From NCBI GenBank assembly GCA_015059065.1, contig SVBE01000005.1:19064-83063 (forward strand): 64,000 nt of DNA, in the 5' to 3' direction. Both the position numbers and the translations under genes were made by a program. Source of the DNA: Erysipelotrichaceae bacterium. Lineage in GTDB: Bacteria > Bacillota_I > Bacilli_A > RFN20 > CAG-826. Below, piece after piece: positions 40,584-51,356 of the stretch (its first letter is position 1; each line of letters opens with the position of its first letter). Below the pieces are notes generated by a model, which saw only the letters and a program-made list of their open reading frames with translations, made no database searches and was not told where the DNA came from.

Positions 40584-41817
40584 GAAAGATTTAGTGGTTA
40601 TCGGTGGAGGAGCGGGCGGCTTAGCGGCTGCTATTTCCGCGTACGATAATGGTGTTAAAGATATCTTACTCCTTGAAAGAGAAGATCATTTGGGTGGCAT
40701 CCTTGACCAATGCATCCATAATGGTTTTGGACTTACCACATTTAAAGAAGAACTCACTGGTCCAGAATACGCAGATCGTTTCATCAAAGAATTAAAAAAG
40801 AGAAACATCGAATACAAATTATTAACGCAAGTCAGCAAAATAACGAAGAATAAAGAGGTTTTTTACTCAAATAGCGATGAAGGATTCGTCAAAGTTGAAG
40901 CAAAAGCCATCATTCTTGCGACTGGCTCATATGAAAGAACTCCAGGGGCAATTATGGTTCCAGGAGATCGTTGCAGTGGTGTGACTACAGCTGGCACTGC
41001 CCAAAAGATTTTAAACACGACCGGTTATCTCGTCGGTAAAAAAGTGGTGATCTTAGGTAGTGGTGATATCGGCTTAATCATGGCAAGAAGATTAACTCTT
41101 GAAGGGGCAAAAGTCATCTGTGTTGCAGAGATTATGCCTTTCTCAAATGGGTTAAATCGTAACATCGTCCAATGCTTGCAAGATTTCAACATTCCCCTCT
41201 ATTTATCCACAACTGTTAGTAACGTCATTGGTAAGAATAGAGTAGAGAAAGTTGAACTCTCTTCGGTCGATGAAAATTTAAAAGTGATTCCAGGCACAGC
41301 TAGAGAGATTGAATGCGACTGTTTAATTCTCTCTGTCGGTTTATTGCCACAGACAACTTTACTCGAAGAGATGGGTGGAGTGAAATTTGAAAGAAATAGG
41401 GGACCGTCGGTTGATAATAACTTCGAATTACAGATTCCAGGTATTTTCACTTGTGGTAACTGCTTACATGTTCACGACCTCGTTGACTTCGTCTCTCAAG
41501 AAGGTTTAGCTGCTGGCAAATCCGCTGCAGAATATATCGTCAACAATAAAGAAGAAAAAGATAAACTTCCAGTGACTGCTGGAGGACTTATGGGATATGT
41601 TGTTCCTAACTATGTCAATAAGTCTGCTGAAGAATTGAATTTCAAATTCCGCGTTCGCAAACCAACGGAAAAAGCCTTCTTATATATCACTCAAGGTGAT
41701 AGATTATTGAAGAAGCAAGTTTTGACCCTTCTTTTACCAAGTATCATGGTGGAAGGTAAGGTCAAATTAACGGACTTGACAAATGAGCCAATTGAAATGA
41801 GGGTGGATTATGAATAA
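40576..41817 (+). CDS. FAD/NAD(P)-dependent oxidoreductase (GlpB-like partner)
   Basis: VVIGGGAGGLAAAISAYDNG, ATGSYERTPGAIMVPGDRCSGV; overlaps previous gene. Confidence 0.88.
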   Translation: MIKKDLVVIGGGAGGLAAAISAYDNGVKDILLLEREDHLGGILDQCIHNGFGLTTFKEELTGPEYADRFIKELKKRNIEYKLLTQVSKITKNKEVFYSNSDEGFVKVEAKAIILATGSYERTPGAIMVPGDRCSGVTTAGTAQKILNTTGYLVGKKVVILGSGDIGLIMARRLTLEGAKVICVAEIMPFSNGLNRNIVQCLQDFNIPLYLSTTVSNVIGKNRVEKVELSSVDENLKVIPGTAREIECDCLILSVGLLPQTTLLEEMGGVKFERNRGPSVDNNFELQIPGIFTCGNCLHVHDLVDFVSQEGLAAGKSAAEYIVNNKEEKDKLPVTAGGLMGYVVPNYVNKSAEELNFKFRVRKPTEKAFLYITQGDRLLKKQVLTLLLPSIMVEGKVKLTDLTNEPIEMRVDYE

Positions 41818-42154
41818 AGAATTTACATGCATCGTTTGCCCACGTGGTTGCCATATCACTGTTGATGAACAAAATAATGTTTCTGGAAACTTTTGTCCTA
41901 GGGGCAAGAATTATGTCCTTAAAGAGATGAGCGCTCCAGAGAGAACTTTAACTTCTTCTATTAGAATTACTAATAGAAAAAACTGTGTTGTTTCCGTGAA
42001 AACTTCTAAACCAATTCCAAAAGGAAAGATTTTTGAGATGATGGAAGTGGTCAACTCTTTACATGCGGAAGCTCCAGTCCATGTCGGTGATGTTGTCCTT
42101 CATAATCCGTTAGGGATTGATACGGACATCGTCATTACAAAAAACATTCTTTAA
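41810..42154 (+). CDS. DUF1667-type Cys-rich protein
   Basis: CIVCPRGCHITV...GNFCPRGKNYV; third gene of a known trio. Confidence 0.87.
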   Translation: MNKEFTCIVCPRGCHITVDEQNNVSGNFCPRGKNYVLKEMSAPERTLTSSIRITNRKNCVVSVKTSKPIPKGKIFEMMEVVNSLHAEAPVHVGDVVLHNPLGIDTDIVITKNIL

Positions 42155-42216
42155 TGTTTGTTATTTAAAAAACACTATTTTATTGATATACTATTCATAT
42201 TCTAAGGAACATAGTA

Positions 42217-43914
42217 ATGTCTGATCAAATCAAAATCGTTGCTTTAGGCGGTCTTGATGAATCTGGTAAAGACTGTTATGTCGTGGAAATCAATAATGAC
42301 ATCTTTGTCTTAGAAGCTGGATCATCTGTCCCAAACAAAACCATCCCTGGTGTTGATTTCATGCTCCCAAATTTCGATTATCTAATCGCAAATAAGGAGA
42401 GAATCGCCGGGTATTTTATGACGCACGGTCACGATGAGAACATGGGCTGTTTGCAGTATGTCTATAAAGATGCACCCGCACCAGTATACTGCACAAATGC
42501 AACCCGCATTATTATGGAGAGCGAAGCAAAACGTCTTGGCTTAAAGCCAAATTTCAATTACCGCATCATCAATTTAAAAGATAATATCTTCCAAGTTGCG
42601 GGTAGAGAAGTGAGGGTTTTCCAAACTGTTCATAACGCTGCTTATTCCTATGGATTAGCAATTTATACTGATAGAGGATATATCGTTTATACAGGTGATT
42701 TCATGATCGATTTCACAACTGAAGACGAAGGATATTATTTTGATTTAGATACGATTGAGGAATTATCACATGAGAACACCCTTCTTTTGATGAGCGTTTC
42801 TAAAGCCGCTAATAAGAGTGGATACTGTGCTCCTAAACATATGGTTTACGATAGGTTATACCGCAAATTTAAAGATGGGCATAAGCGTATTTTCATCGCT
42901 TGTTTCTGGCAGAATTTCTATCGTATCAATGAGATTTGTAAATTAGCAAAAGACACTCATAAAAAGATATATTTCTATAATGATTACACTAAAAGTGTAA
43001 TGGAAGAACTGATGCAGGCAGATAAATCCATCTGCTTGACGAGAAATGATATTCTCGATAATCAAGATATTTTAAGAGTGAGAGGAGAAGATGTTGTCAT
43101 CTTAATTCTCGGTAGAGGGGAAAAACTTTATAAAGAGTTCCAAAAACTCGTTTATCGTACTAACGATGATAAGCGTATCGTCCTTGGTGAAAACGATATC
43201 TTTATCAATGTGGCTTTACCAACCCCACCTTTAGAAGTTTTAGCGACGAGATCAATGGATGCTTTATATCGCGTGAACTGTGAAGTGGTTTGGATTAAAT
43301 CCAAAGAGCTCACCTCAATGCATGCACGTCAAGACGACCTCAAATTCTTTATTTCAAGATTAAGACCTCATTATTATCTTCCGGTAAGAGGTAATTATGT
43401 CAATTTAGTCGCTAATGCGATACTCGCTTTAGATATGAATTCTGGACTATCGCATAACAATATCTTTATTTTAGATAATGGTATGCAGCTTGTCTTTGAT
43501 GATAAACCACGTCCTCATGTGGTCACTAACGATGAAAACGGTATTAACATTTCTCCTGTTTTAGTCGATGGTATGGGCATTTCAAAAATTGCAGATAAAG
43601 TGATTGAAGAACGCCAAAAACTTGGCGTTGATGGAGTGGTGATCGTGGCTGCGACAGTCTCAAGAGCGAGTCGTTCTATCGTCTCTGGACCTGACTGTCA
43701 AATGCGTGGATTTGTCTATTCTAAAGAAGCAGAGCCAATCTTAAAAGCCATCAATCAAATCTTCACTGAAGAAGTCAAATTAGCATTGATGAGCGATACG
43801 ATTAACTTCGATCCAGCAATGACGAATATCAAAGATCGCTGTAAAAAATTCTTCCGTCGTGAAAACGGACGAGACCCATTAGTGATTCCGATTATCATCC
43901 CGGTGAACAATTAA
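42217..43914 (+). CDS. RNase J-family protein (RNase J2-like, diverged active site)
   Basis: LGGLDESGKDCYVVE, GVDFMLPNFDYL, THGHDENMG, RGFVYSKEAEPI: full RNase J layout. Confidence 0.9.
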   Translation: MSDQIKIVALGGLDESGKDCYVVEINNDIFVLEAGSSVPNKTIPGVDFMLPNFDYLIANKERIAGYFMTHGHDENMGCLQYVYKDAPAPVYCTNATRIIMESEAKRLGLKPNFNYRIINLKDNIFQVAGREVRVFQTVHNAAYSYGLAIYTDRGYIVYTGDFMIDFTTEDEGYYFDLDTIEELSHENTLLLMSVSKAANKSGYCAPKHMVYDRLYRKFKDGHKRIFIACFWQNFYRINEICKLAKDTHKKIYFYNDYTKSVMEELMQADKSICLTRNDILDNQDILRVRGEDVVILILGRGEKLYKEFQKLVYRTNDDKRIVLGENDIFINVALPTPPLEVLATRSMDALYRVNCEVVWIKSKELTSMHARQDDLKFFISRLRPHYYLPVRGNYVNLVANAILALDMNSGLSHNNIFILDNGMQLVFDDKPRPHVVTNDENGINISPVLVDGMGISKIADKVIEERQKLGVDGVVIVAATVSRASRSIVSGPDCQMRGFVYSKEAEPILKAINQIFTEEVKLALMSDTINFDPAMTNIKDRCKKFFRRENGRDPLVIPIIIPVNN

Positions 43915-43919
43915 GAATA

Positions 43920-43942
43920 CAAAGCACTTCGGTGCTTTTTTC
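43920..43942 (+). terminator. Rho-independent terminator
   Basis: caaagcacttcggtgctttttt. Confidence 0.9.
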
Positions 43943-43976
43943 TTATAATTTGTTAGACTATATAAATAACTATATG

Positions 43977-43982
43977 TATAAT
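43977..43982 (+). promoter_or_regulatory. -10 box 7 nt before the ftsK start
   Basis: TATAAT 43977-43982, gap tacatat, ATG 43990. Confidence 0.5.
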
Positions 43983-43989
43983 TACATAT

Positions 43990-46599
43990 ATGGATGATGT
44001 TAAATACAATCACAAATTGTTCTATATAGCAAGTGGCATATTATTAATTCTTCTATCGGTGAGCTGTTACCTCAATATGGGATATGTGGCTCGCGCTTTA
44101 TCATTTCCATTTTTATATTTGTTTGGTTTTGGCGCATATTTCTTATTTGCTTTCTTCATTATTCAAGGATTTGCTTTGATGATTAAGAGCAAATGGTATT
44201 TCCCAAAATCATTTTTGTTCAACTTTGGTCTTGGCCTTGCTATTGTTGGTGGACTTTTTATCTATTCAGTTGCCGTCCAATATAACGGTAATCCATTACA
44301 GTCAATCAATGATTACAATAGTCGTTTCTTTGGTCTTCAACCAGATTATTTTAACACTGGCTTTATCAACATTTTTGATATCCAATTAGCTGGTGGATTC
44401 TTCGGATTCTTATATGTCTTTTTGTTCGGCAACTGGCTCAATCAGACCTTAGCGTTAACAATCGCTATTATCGTCGCAAGCGTCGGTGCTATTTTGATTT
44501 TAATCAAACCTACAATTAAGTTAGTTGGTTTCTTAAGAGTGAAGATCAGAAACATGCCTCCAAGAGAGAAAAAACAAAGAAGAGTGAGGAAAAAACCAGA
44601 CACTATTGATGAATTTGATAGTTATGTTGGTAGCAATATTTATTCTCAAGCAAAAATCGTGGGACGCGATGAGATTAATGTGAACAATCAAGTCAGCGAA
44701 GTCAAACCAGTCAGTTTTGACAATCGCGATAATCCCGCTCCATCTATTGAATTTACCCAAAATATCCGCGAAACTGGCGTTATTATTCGTCCAGCATTTT
44801 CATTAACAGGGGAAGTTAAAGAAGAGAAACGTGAACTTCCACCAGAGCCAAAAGAAGAAGTTGTTGAAGAAGTTTTAGCGCCTTTACCTGAAGTAGCAAA
44901 AGAAGAACATCACGAACAAATGAATCTTGATTTTGATGCGCCTCGCGAATTCAATCAAGAATTATTGAGTAAGATGCCAGAGATGGCTCCAGTGACAGAA
45001 CTTCCACCTGTTCAACCTACACCTGTACCTGCACCTATGCCCGCTCAACACGTGCAACAAGTGGTGCAAGAAAGCGTGCCAGCTGCACCTGTTAAGAAAG
45101 CTCCAATCAAATGGATTCCACCTTCTACTGAGCTTTTAACCACTTATCAAACCCAAGAGGCGATTGAAACAAATACAGCCGTTGCTGAAGAGAGAAAAGA
45201 TTTAATCAACAAAGTCTTCCAAGATTTTAATATTGCCGCAAGTTGTACTGGCTATACCATTGGTCCATCTATCACTCGTTTCCACATCAATTATGAATCC
45301 AATGGTTTAGTGAAGAACGTTATGAATTTAGTTCAAGATATCTCACGTCGATTAAGCGGTGTTCCTGTGCGTTTTGAAGCGACTGTCCCAGGATATGATT
45401 ATAGTGGGCTTGAAGTTCCTAACGGCATGGTGACTATGGTCTCCTTTAAAGAGATAGTGGAAAACCTTGAAGATGTGAAAAAGCATCCATTTAATGTCGC
45501 CTTTGGTAAAGATATTACAGGAAAGGTGATCAAAGCCGATTTCAACGAATTTCCTCATATGTTAGTCAGTGGTACCACTGGAAGTGGTAAATCTGTTTTC
45601 GTTAACTCGATTATCACAACCTTAATCATGAGAATGTCTCCAGATCAATTACGTATTGCTCTCGTTGACCCAAAACGTGTGGAAATGAATAAATATAAAG
45701 ATATTCCTCATCTTCTTTGCCCAGTGGTTAATGAACCACATGATGCCTATGTCTTAATGAAGCGTTTAGTGGATGAAATGGAAGATCGATATCGTCGTTT
45801 TGAAATCGCTGATTGTTCAACTAATGTCAAAGAATATAACGAATACGCTGAGGAACATGGCATCGATAAGATGTATTACATCCTCGCTGTTCTTGATGAA
45901 TATGCTGATTTAAATGATAACTGTAAAGAATTAGCTGGACCTGTTCAATCACTCTGTCAAAAAGCCAGAGCGGCAGGTATTCATTTAATGATTGCCACTC
46001 AAAGACCAACAGTCAATGTTATCACTGGTACGATAAAGGCGAACTTATCGACTAGAGTCGCTCTTTCTGCAGCAAGTGCTAATGACTCTATGGTCGTTCT
46101 TGATCAAGGTGGCGCTGAAGACTTAATGGGAAATGGTGATATGCTTGTTAAATCCCCACTCGTATCTCGCTCTGGTCCAATGCGTTTACAAGGTTGTTAT
46201 ATCAAAGGTAAAGAAATCGCTCATGTCGTTTCATATTTAAAAGAACATTATCCAGTTTGCTACGAACCTAAATTCTTAAATTTAGAAGAGAAGATGGATG
46301 AAGGCGCTAATGATTTATTGGGCAGCGAGAAATTCGCTAATGAAGCCGCCAATAGCGATGAAGAGAAATATCAGGCCATTAAAGAATGGGTGATGACTCT
46401 TGACTATGTTTCAATGAGCAAGATTCAAAGAGAATGTGGCGTTGGTTTTAACCGCGCTGGTAGAATCTTTAAAAGATTACAAGAAGAAGGAGTGGTGGCT
46501 AGCACAGCTGAAGCCGCTGCCAAAGGCAATAAAGTATTGGTCAATGATAAGTTCTATGATGGCGGAAATGATGTGACCAGTAATGAGCAAGAAAAATAG
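43990..46599 (+). CDS. ftsK: FtsK/SpoIIIE DNA translocase
   Basis: SGTTGSGKSVFVNSII Walker A, RIALVDPKRVEMNKYKDIPHLL, IATQRPTVNVITG, C-terminal winged helix. Confidence 0.95.
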   Translation: MDDVKYNHKLFYIASGILLILLSVSCYLNMGYVARALSFPFLYLFGFGAYFLFAFFIIQGFALMIKSKWYFPKSFLFNFGLGLAIVGGLFIYSVAVQYNGNPLQSINDYNSRFFGLQPDYFNTGFINIFDIQLAGGFFGFLYVFLFGNWLNQTLALTIAIIVASVGAILILIKPTIKLVGFLRVKIRNMPPREKKQRRVRKKPDTIDEFDSYVGSNIYSQAKIVGRDEINVNNQVSEVKPVSFDNRDNPAPSIEFTQNIRETGVIIRPAFSLTGEVKEEKRELPPEPKEEVVEEVLAPLPEVAKEEHHEQMNLDFDAPREFNQELLSKMPEMAPVTELPPVQPTPVPAPMPAQHVQQVVQESVPAAPVKKAPIKWIPPSTELLTTYQTQEAIETNTAVAEERKDLINKVFQDFNIAASCTGYTIGPSITRFHINYESNGLVKNVMNLVQDISRRLSGVPVRFEATVPGYDYSGLEVPNGMVTMVSFKEIVENLEDVKKHPFNVAFGKDITGKVIKADFNEFPHMLVSGTTGSGKSVFVNSIITTLIMRMSPDQLRIALVDPKRVEMNKYKDIPHLLCPVVNEPHDAYVLMKRLVDEMEDRYRRFEIADCSTNVKEYNEYAEEHGIDKMYYILAVLDEYADLNDNCKELAGPVQSLCQKARAAGIHLMIATQRPTVNVITGTIKANLSTRVALSAASANDSMVVLDQGGAEDLMGNGDMLVKSPLVSRSGPMRLQGCYIKGKEIAHVVSYLKEHYPVCYEPKFLNLEEKMDEGANDLLGSEKFANEAANSDEEKYQAIKEWVMTLDYVSMSKIQRECGVGFNRAGRIFKRLQEEGVVASTAEAAAKGNKVLVNDKFYDGGNDVTSNEQEK

Positions 46600-46608
46600 G
46601 AGATATTT

Positions 46609-48753
46609 ATGAAGAATTCCTTTATTAAAGTTCAACTAACTTCATTAAAAACAATCCAGGTTATGGTTTTTACAAATATACCTCGCCCTAACGATTTGAC
46701 TTTCACTCTTTTTGATAGTCCAAAAGACGAAGGAAAAAAGATGAGAATTATCAAACAAAGCGGTAGTAACTTAGTCAATCTCTTTGAACTCGAAGTGCCA
46801 GAAACTTATGAATTTGGTAAACAGTACTATGTCGGTGTAACTTCCTTCAACGCGCAACCAGTAGATGTTAATAATGCGGTTTATTTCCCAGAATTTGATG
46901 AACTATTTAATTATAATGGCAATGATTTAGGCGCGGTCTATCATAAAGATCATACAGACTTTGCCCTTTGGGCACCTTTAGCAACGCGCGTCGCGCTTAA
47001 GATATGCCATGGGAAAAATGATTTTGAATATCATTCGATGAAAAGAACTGAGAAAGGTGTCTGGAGATTCACATTAGAAGGTGATCAACTCAATCTTCGT
47101 TATTCATATTTAGTGACCAATGACGGCGTCACTAGAGAATCGACTGATCCGTATGCGAAAGGGGCTTCAACAAACAGCTATTTCTCTGCTGTTGTCGATT
47201 ATGAAAGCATTAGAAAGCAACATAAAGTTCAACCTAAAAATGTGGTTAAAAATTATGTTGACGCGGTGATATATGAAGTCGGTATTCGTGACTTTACAGA
47301 ACAAAATAGTAAAGCCACTAATATCGTTAATCGTGGTAAGTACCTCGGCTTTGTCGAAGAAGGTAGAAAAACTCAAGGTGGCCATCCAGCAGGCTTAGAT
47401 TATTTAAAGAATCTAGGCATTACTCATGTTCAACTCAACCCAGTCATCGACTTTGGAACGGTTGATGATGTCGATATGAATAAAAAATATAACTGGGGAT
47501 ATGATCCTATTTCCATGTTTGCTTTAGAGGGTAGCTATTCTCTTCACCCAGATATTCCACAAGAGAGATTAGAAGAATTCCGCACCATGGTCAACAAGCT
47601 TCATAAAGCCAATATCCGTGTGATTATGGACGTTGTTTATAACCACACTTATAACTACTTAACAAGCTGTTATGAAAAGATTGTTCCACAATATTATTTC
47701 CGCAGATGCTATAACGGCAATATGGCCTGTGCTTCTGGATGTGGCAATGATATTGCCAGTGAGAAATATATGGTGAGAAAGATGATTATTGACTCATTAA
47801 AATATTTCGTTGATGTCTTTGACGTCGATGGCTTTAGATTCGACCTTATGGGCTTAAGTGATATTCAAACGATTAATCATAGTTTAAATGAATGCCGCAA
47901 GATTAAAAAAGACATCATGTTCTATGGCGAAGGATGGAATATGGGCGATCTTCCTCACGAGCAAAAAGCTTGTTCTGATAACGCTTATCAAATGCCTGAT
48001 GTTGGTTTCTTTAACGATACATATCGCGACGTTATTAAAGGCGCGACTTTTGATAAAAGCGCAAAAGGATATATCGGTGGCGATATCAACTACGCATATG
48101 GCATGAAATTTGCATTAACTGGTTCAACAATTGATTTAAATTACAATGCGAAATATGCCAACGCAAACCAAAGTATCAACTACGCTGAATGTCATGATAA
48201 CAATACATTATTCGATAAATTAACTTTTTCTAATCCAGATGAAGATGAGGATGTTTTATTAGAGAGAGTGAGATTAACCAATGGTTTAATCGCTTGCTCA
48301 ATTGGAGTTCCTTTCTATCATATGGGACAAGAAATCGGTCAAAGTAAGAAAGGCTTAGATAACACTTATAACGTCTTAGGAATCAATAAAATGGATTGGC
48401 ATCTAGTTGATGAACGATACGAGATGGTCAATTATTTAAAAGCCATGATTGCCTATCGTCGTAATCCAGATATGCCGATTCCGTACGCTAAAGAAGAAAT
48501 AAGTAAGTGGGTTAATATTTACGAGAGAGATGGTGGAATGTTCCTCGAAGCAAATCACCTTAGCCCAAAAAGCATGTATTCCTCTTTTTTAGTTGCTGTG
48601 AATCCAACGACAAAGGTAATTCAAATGAACCCTGAAGATAAATATGAATTGGTGGTTGGCACCCATGGGGCAACAAACCCAAAACAAACGAACAAAAACC
48701 TAATTGTCTCTATCCCGCCTCTATGTACGATAGTGATTGGTAAACAAAAATAA
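46609..48753 (+). CDS. pulA: type I pullulanase (GH13)
   Basis: YNWGYDP pullulanase motif; VDGFRFDLMG; FYGEGWNMG; AECHDNNTLFD. Confidence 0.93.
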   Translation: MKNSFIKVQLTSLKTIQVMVFTNIPRPNDLTFTLFDSPKDEGKKMRIIKQSGSNLVNLFELEVPETYEFGKQYYVGVTSFNAQPVDVNNAVYFPEFDELFNYNGNDLGAVYHKDHTDFALWAPLATRVALKICHGKNDFEYHSMKRTEKGVWRFTLEGDQLNLRYSYLVTNDGVTRESTDPYAKGASTNSYFSAVVDYESIRKQHKVQPKNVVKNYVDAVIYEVGIRDFTEQNSKATNIVNRGKYLGFVEEGRKTQGGHPAGLDYLKNLGITHVQLNPVIDFGTVDDVDMNKKYNWGYDPISMFALEGSYSLHPDIPQERLEEFRTMVNKLHKANIRVIMDVVYNHTYNYLTSCYEKIVPQYYFRRCYNGNMACASGCGNDIASEKYMVRKMIIDSLKYFVDVFDVDGFRFDLMGLSDIQTINHSLNECRKIKKDIMFYGEGWNMGDLPHEQKACSDNAYQMPDVGFFNDTYRDVIKGATFDKSAKGYIGGDINYAYGMKFALTGSTIDLNYNAKYANANQSINYAECHDNNTLFDKLTFSNPDEDEDVLLERVRLTNGLIACSIGVPFYHMGQEIGQSKKGLDNTYNVLGINKMDWHLVDERYEMVNYLKAMIAYRRNPDMPIPYAKEEISKWVNIYERDGGMFLEANHLSPKSMYSSFLVAVNPTTKVIQMNPEDKYELVVGTHGATNPKQTNKNLIVSIPPLCTIVIGKQK

Positions 48754-50046
48754 TTAGAACAATATTTCTTTTTTACGCAGTTTTTTCGGATAATGATTTT
48801 TAATTATATTTCCGTTTATTTTTGAAAAATCTAGTGGAATTCCTTGATATTTTATTAAGATATTGCCTTTGTTTTTATTTCCGTTAATAATTATTTCTTC
48901 GCCATTAAGATATTTTGTTATTTCTTCTTTATTTAAATCGACTTCGTTAACAAAAGAAGATAAATAGTGAGAGAGATGATAATCGTAATTAGTGCCTTTA
49001 GAGAATATTTCTCCAATCTTTAATCCGTATTGAATGATATTTAGTTTTTTATATGTAAAAAGCGTGGGTAAACCAAATAAAACGTTATTGAAATTTTTGA
49101 TATCAAAAGCGCTTATGTCTTTTGGCAATTCCTTATTCTTGTAGGTTGCTATTTTATTATGGTATTTGATTTCTCCTGGTTTTTTTATTAAGCAGATATA
49201 ATGTCCTTCTCCAGAAAATAAATGTGGGAATAAATGTATGCCTAAATGATCTTTGCTTTCATAATATTGTTTCCTACTTGGGATAGGGATAATCTCTGCA
49301 TCGGTATGCTCTAATAGATGCTTAATAACCATTTCATCTTCTTCGTATGAATAAGAACAAGTGGAATAAACCATTGTCCCACCTATAGCAAGCATTTCAT
49401 AACATGTGTCGATTAGTTGACACTGGGTCAACGAGAATTTATAGACTTTATTAAGCGACCAATCATCAACCATCTTATCTTCTTTTCTAAACATTCCAGA
49501 ACCAGAACAAGGAGCATCGAGAATGATTTTAGTAAAGTAATTAAGATAATGCTGATAGATATTAACAAAATCGTTATTAGTGATCACTATATTGCTTCTA
49601 CCCATTCTCTGTACATTTTCTTGAAGAATAAAGGTGCGGTCTCTTGCTAAATCGTTAGAAATGATGAGTCCTTTGTTATCCATTAGTAAAGACGCCCCAA
49701 TGGTTTTTCCTCCTGGAGCAGCACATAAATCTAAAACAGTATCGTTTTCATTTGGATTAAGAAGATAGCTCACTAATATCGCAGAAGGTTCTTGAATATA
49801 AAAACAACCGAGTTCATGATAAATGCTCTTTCCTAATTGATATTCATCCTTATCGAAAATATAAGCGTATGGCACGATAGGATGCTTTTTGATATTTGGA
49901 AATAAAGATAATAATGTTTCTTCATCCATCTTTTCTTTGTTTAGGATTAATCCATTAACATTTTTCTCTTTAAAAGAATCTAATAATGAATTGATATCGT
50001 TTTCTGATAAATATGAACGGAGATGGGAGATGAATTCTTGCTTCAT
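48754..50046 (-). CDS. RsmF/NOL1-type rRNA (cytosine-C5) methyltransferase
   Basis: DLCAAPGGKTIGASLLMDNKGLIISND, LDAPCSGSGMFRKE, YSTCSYSYEEDE. Confidence 0.92.
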   Translation of the reverse strand: MKQEFISHLRSYLSENDINSLLDSFKEKNVNGLILNKEKMDEETLLSLFPNIKKHPIVPYAYIFDKDEYQLGKSIYHELGCFYIQEPSAILVSYLLNPNENDTVLDLCAAPGGKTIGASLLMDNKGLIISNDLARDRTFILQENVQRMGRSNIVITNNDFVNIYQHYLNYFTKIILDAPCSGSGMFRKEDKMVDDWSLNKVYKFSLTQCQLIDTCYEMLAIGGTMVYSTCSYSYEEDEMVIKHLLEHTDAEIIPIPSRKQYYESKDHLGIHLFPHLFSGEGHYICLIKKPGEIKYHNKIATYKNKELPKDISAFDIKNFNNVLFGLPTLFTYKKLNIIQYGLKIGEIFSKGTNYDYHLSHYLSSFVNEVDLNKEEITKYLNGEEIIINGNKNKGNILIKYQGIPLDFSKINGNIIKNHYPKKLRKKEILF

Positions 50047-50120
50047 TCTTCTATCATAACTGAAGCGAAAGTAAAAATTAATGTTTTATTCTTTTTCTTT
50101 CCTTTATAATAAGGAAGAAA

Positions 50121-51356
50121 ATGAATCGACCATTAGCAGACATTATGAGACCCGCTTCCCTTGAAGAGATGGTGGGGCAAGAGCACCTTTTAAAAGAAGG
50201 TAGTGTATTTCGTAACGCTTTAAATAATAAAAAAGTTCCTAATATGATATTCTATGGTCCACCTGGAACAGGGAAGACCACAATTGCAAATATCATCGCA
50301 AAACAATCGAATTTAACTCTTTATAAATTAAATGGGACTAATGCATCTACCGATGATATTAAAAAAGTGATTGGTGAAATAGATTCATTACTTAATGGTA
50401 ACGGTATCCTTTTATATTTAGATGAAATTCAATATTTAAATAAAAAACAACAACAATCATTATTAGAATTCGTGGAAAGTGGAGATATCACTTTAATTGC
50501 TTCCACAACAGAAAACCCATATTTCTATATCTATCCTGCGTTGATATCGCGATGCGTCGTTTTTGAATTTAAAGCGATTAGTAGTAAAGAGATTGAAAAA
50601 GGTATCTTAAGAGCCTGTAAATCATTAGATATCGGTATTGAGGAAGAAGCATTACATAAATTAGCGATTGCCTCTAATGGTGATATGCGTAAATGCTTAA
50701 ATAATCTAGAATTTTTAACTTCCTCTTTGGAGGATAATAAAATCACTTTAGCAAAAGTCGAAGAATTAATCGATAAAGCAAATATCGTTTACGATAGAGG
50801 TGAAGATAAGCATTTTGACAATTTAAGCGCGTTGATGAAATCATTAAGAGGATCTGATCCTGACGCGGCTTTATTTTATATGGCAAAACTCCTTGAAGGG
50901 GGCGATTTAATCGCTGTATGTCGTCGATTATTATGTTCTGCAAGTGAAGACATCGGTTTAGCTTATCCACAGATTATTCCAATTGTCAAAGCCGCAGTAG
51001 ATTCTGCTTTGCAGTTAGGAATGCCAGAAGCAAGACTTCCGCTTGCTAACGCCGCTATTTTGTTAGCGACTGCTCCAAAGAGCAATGCCGCTTGTTTAGC
51101 AATTGATGCCGCATTAGCGGATGTCCATAATGGTTTAGGAATCAATGTTCCTCGTCAACTTCAAAATACCCATTTCGATGGGAAAGATGCAAAAGTAAGA
51201 GGACAACACTATAAATATCCTCATGATTTTGCTAATCACTGGGTGGATCAGCAATATCTTCCAGATGATATCAAAGACCATAAATATTATGTCTATCAAG
51301 ATAATAAATATGAACAATCGTTAAAAGAATATTGGAGTAAGGTGAAAAAGAAATGA
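50121..51356 (+). CDS. rarA: replication-associated recombination protein A (AAA+ ATPase)
   Basis: RPASLEEMVGQEHLL, FYGPPGTGKTT, LYLDEIQYLNKKQQQSLL. Confidence 0.95.
   Translation: MNRPLADIMRPASLEEMVGQEHLLKEGSVFRNALNNKKVPNMIFYGPPGTGKTTIANIIAKQSNLTLYKLNGTNASTDDIKKVIGEIDSLLNGNGILLYLDEIQYLNKKQQQSLLEFVESGDITLIASTTENPYFYIYPALISRCVVFEFKAISSKEIEKGILRACKSLDIGIEEEALHKLAIASNGDMRKCLNNLEFLTSSLEDNKITLAKVEELIDKANIVYDRGEDKHFDNLSALMKSLRGSDPDAALFYMAKLLEGGDLIAVCRRLLCSASEDIGLAYPQIIPIVKAAVDSALQLGMPEARLPLANAAILLATAPKSNAACLAIDAALADVHNGLGINVPRQLQNTHFDGKDAKVRGQHYKYPHDFANHWVDQQYLPDDIKDHKYYVYQDNKYEQSLKEYWSKVKKK

Noticed and set aside
36863-43914. pnp and the RNase J-like gene as one RNA-decay operon
   Set aside because: A terminator after pnp (39067-39101) and the intervening glycerol-3-phosphate genes argue for separate transcription; proximity only.
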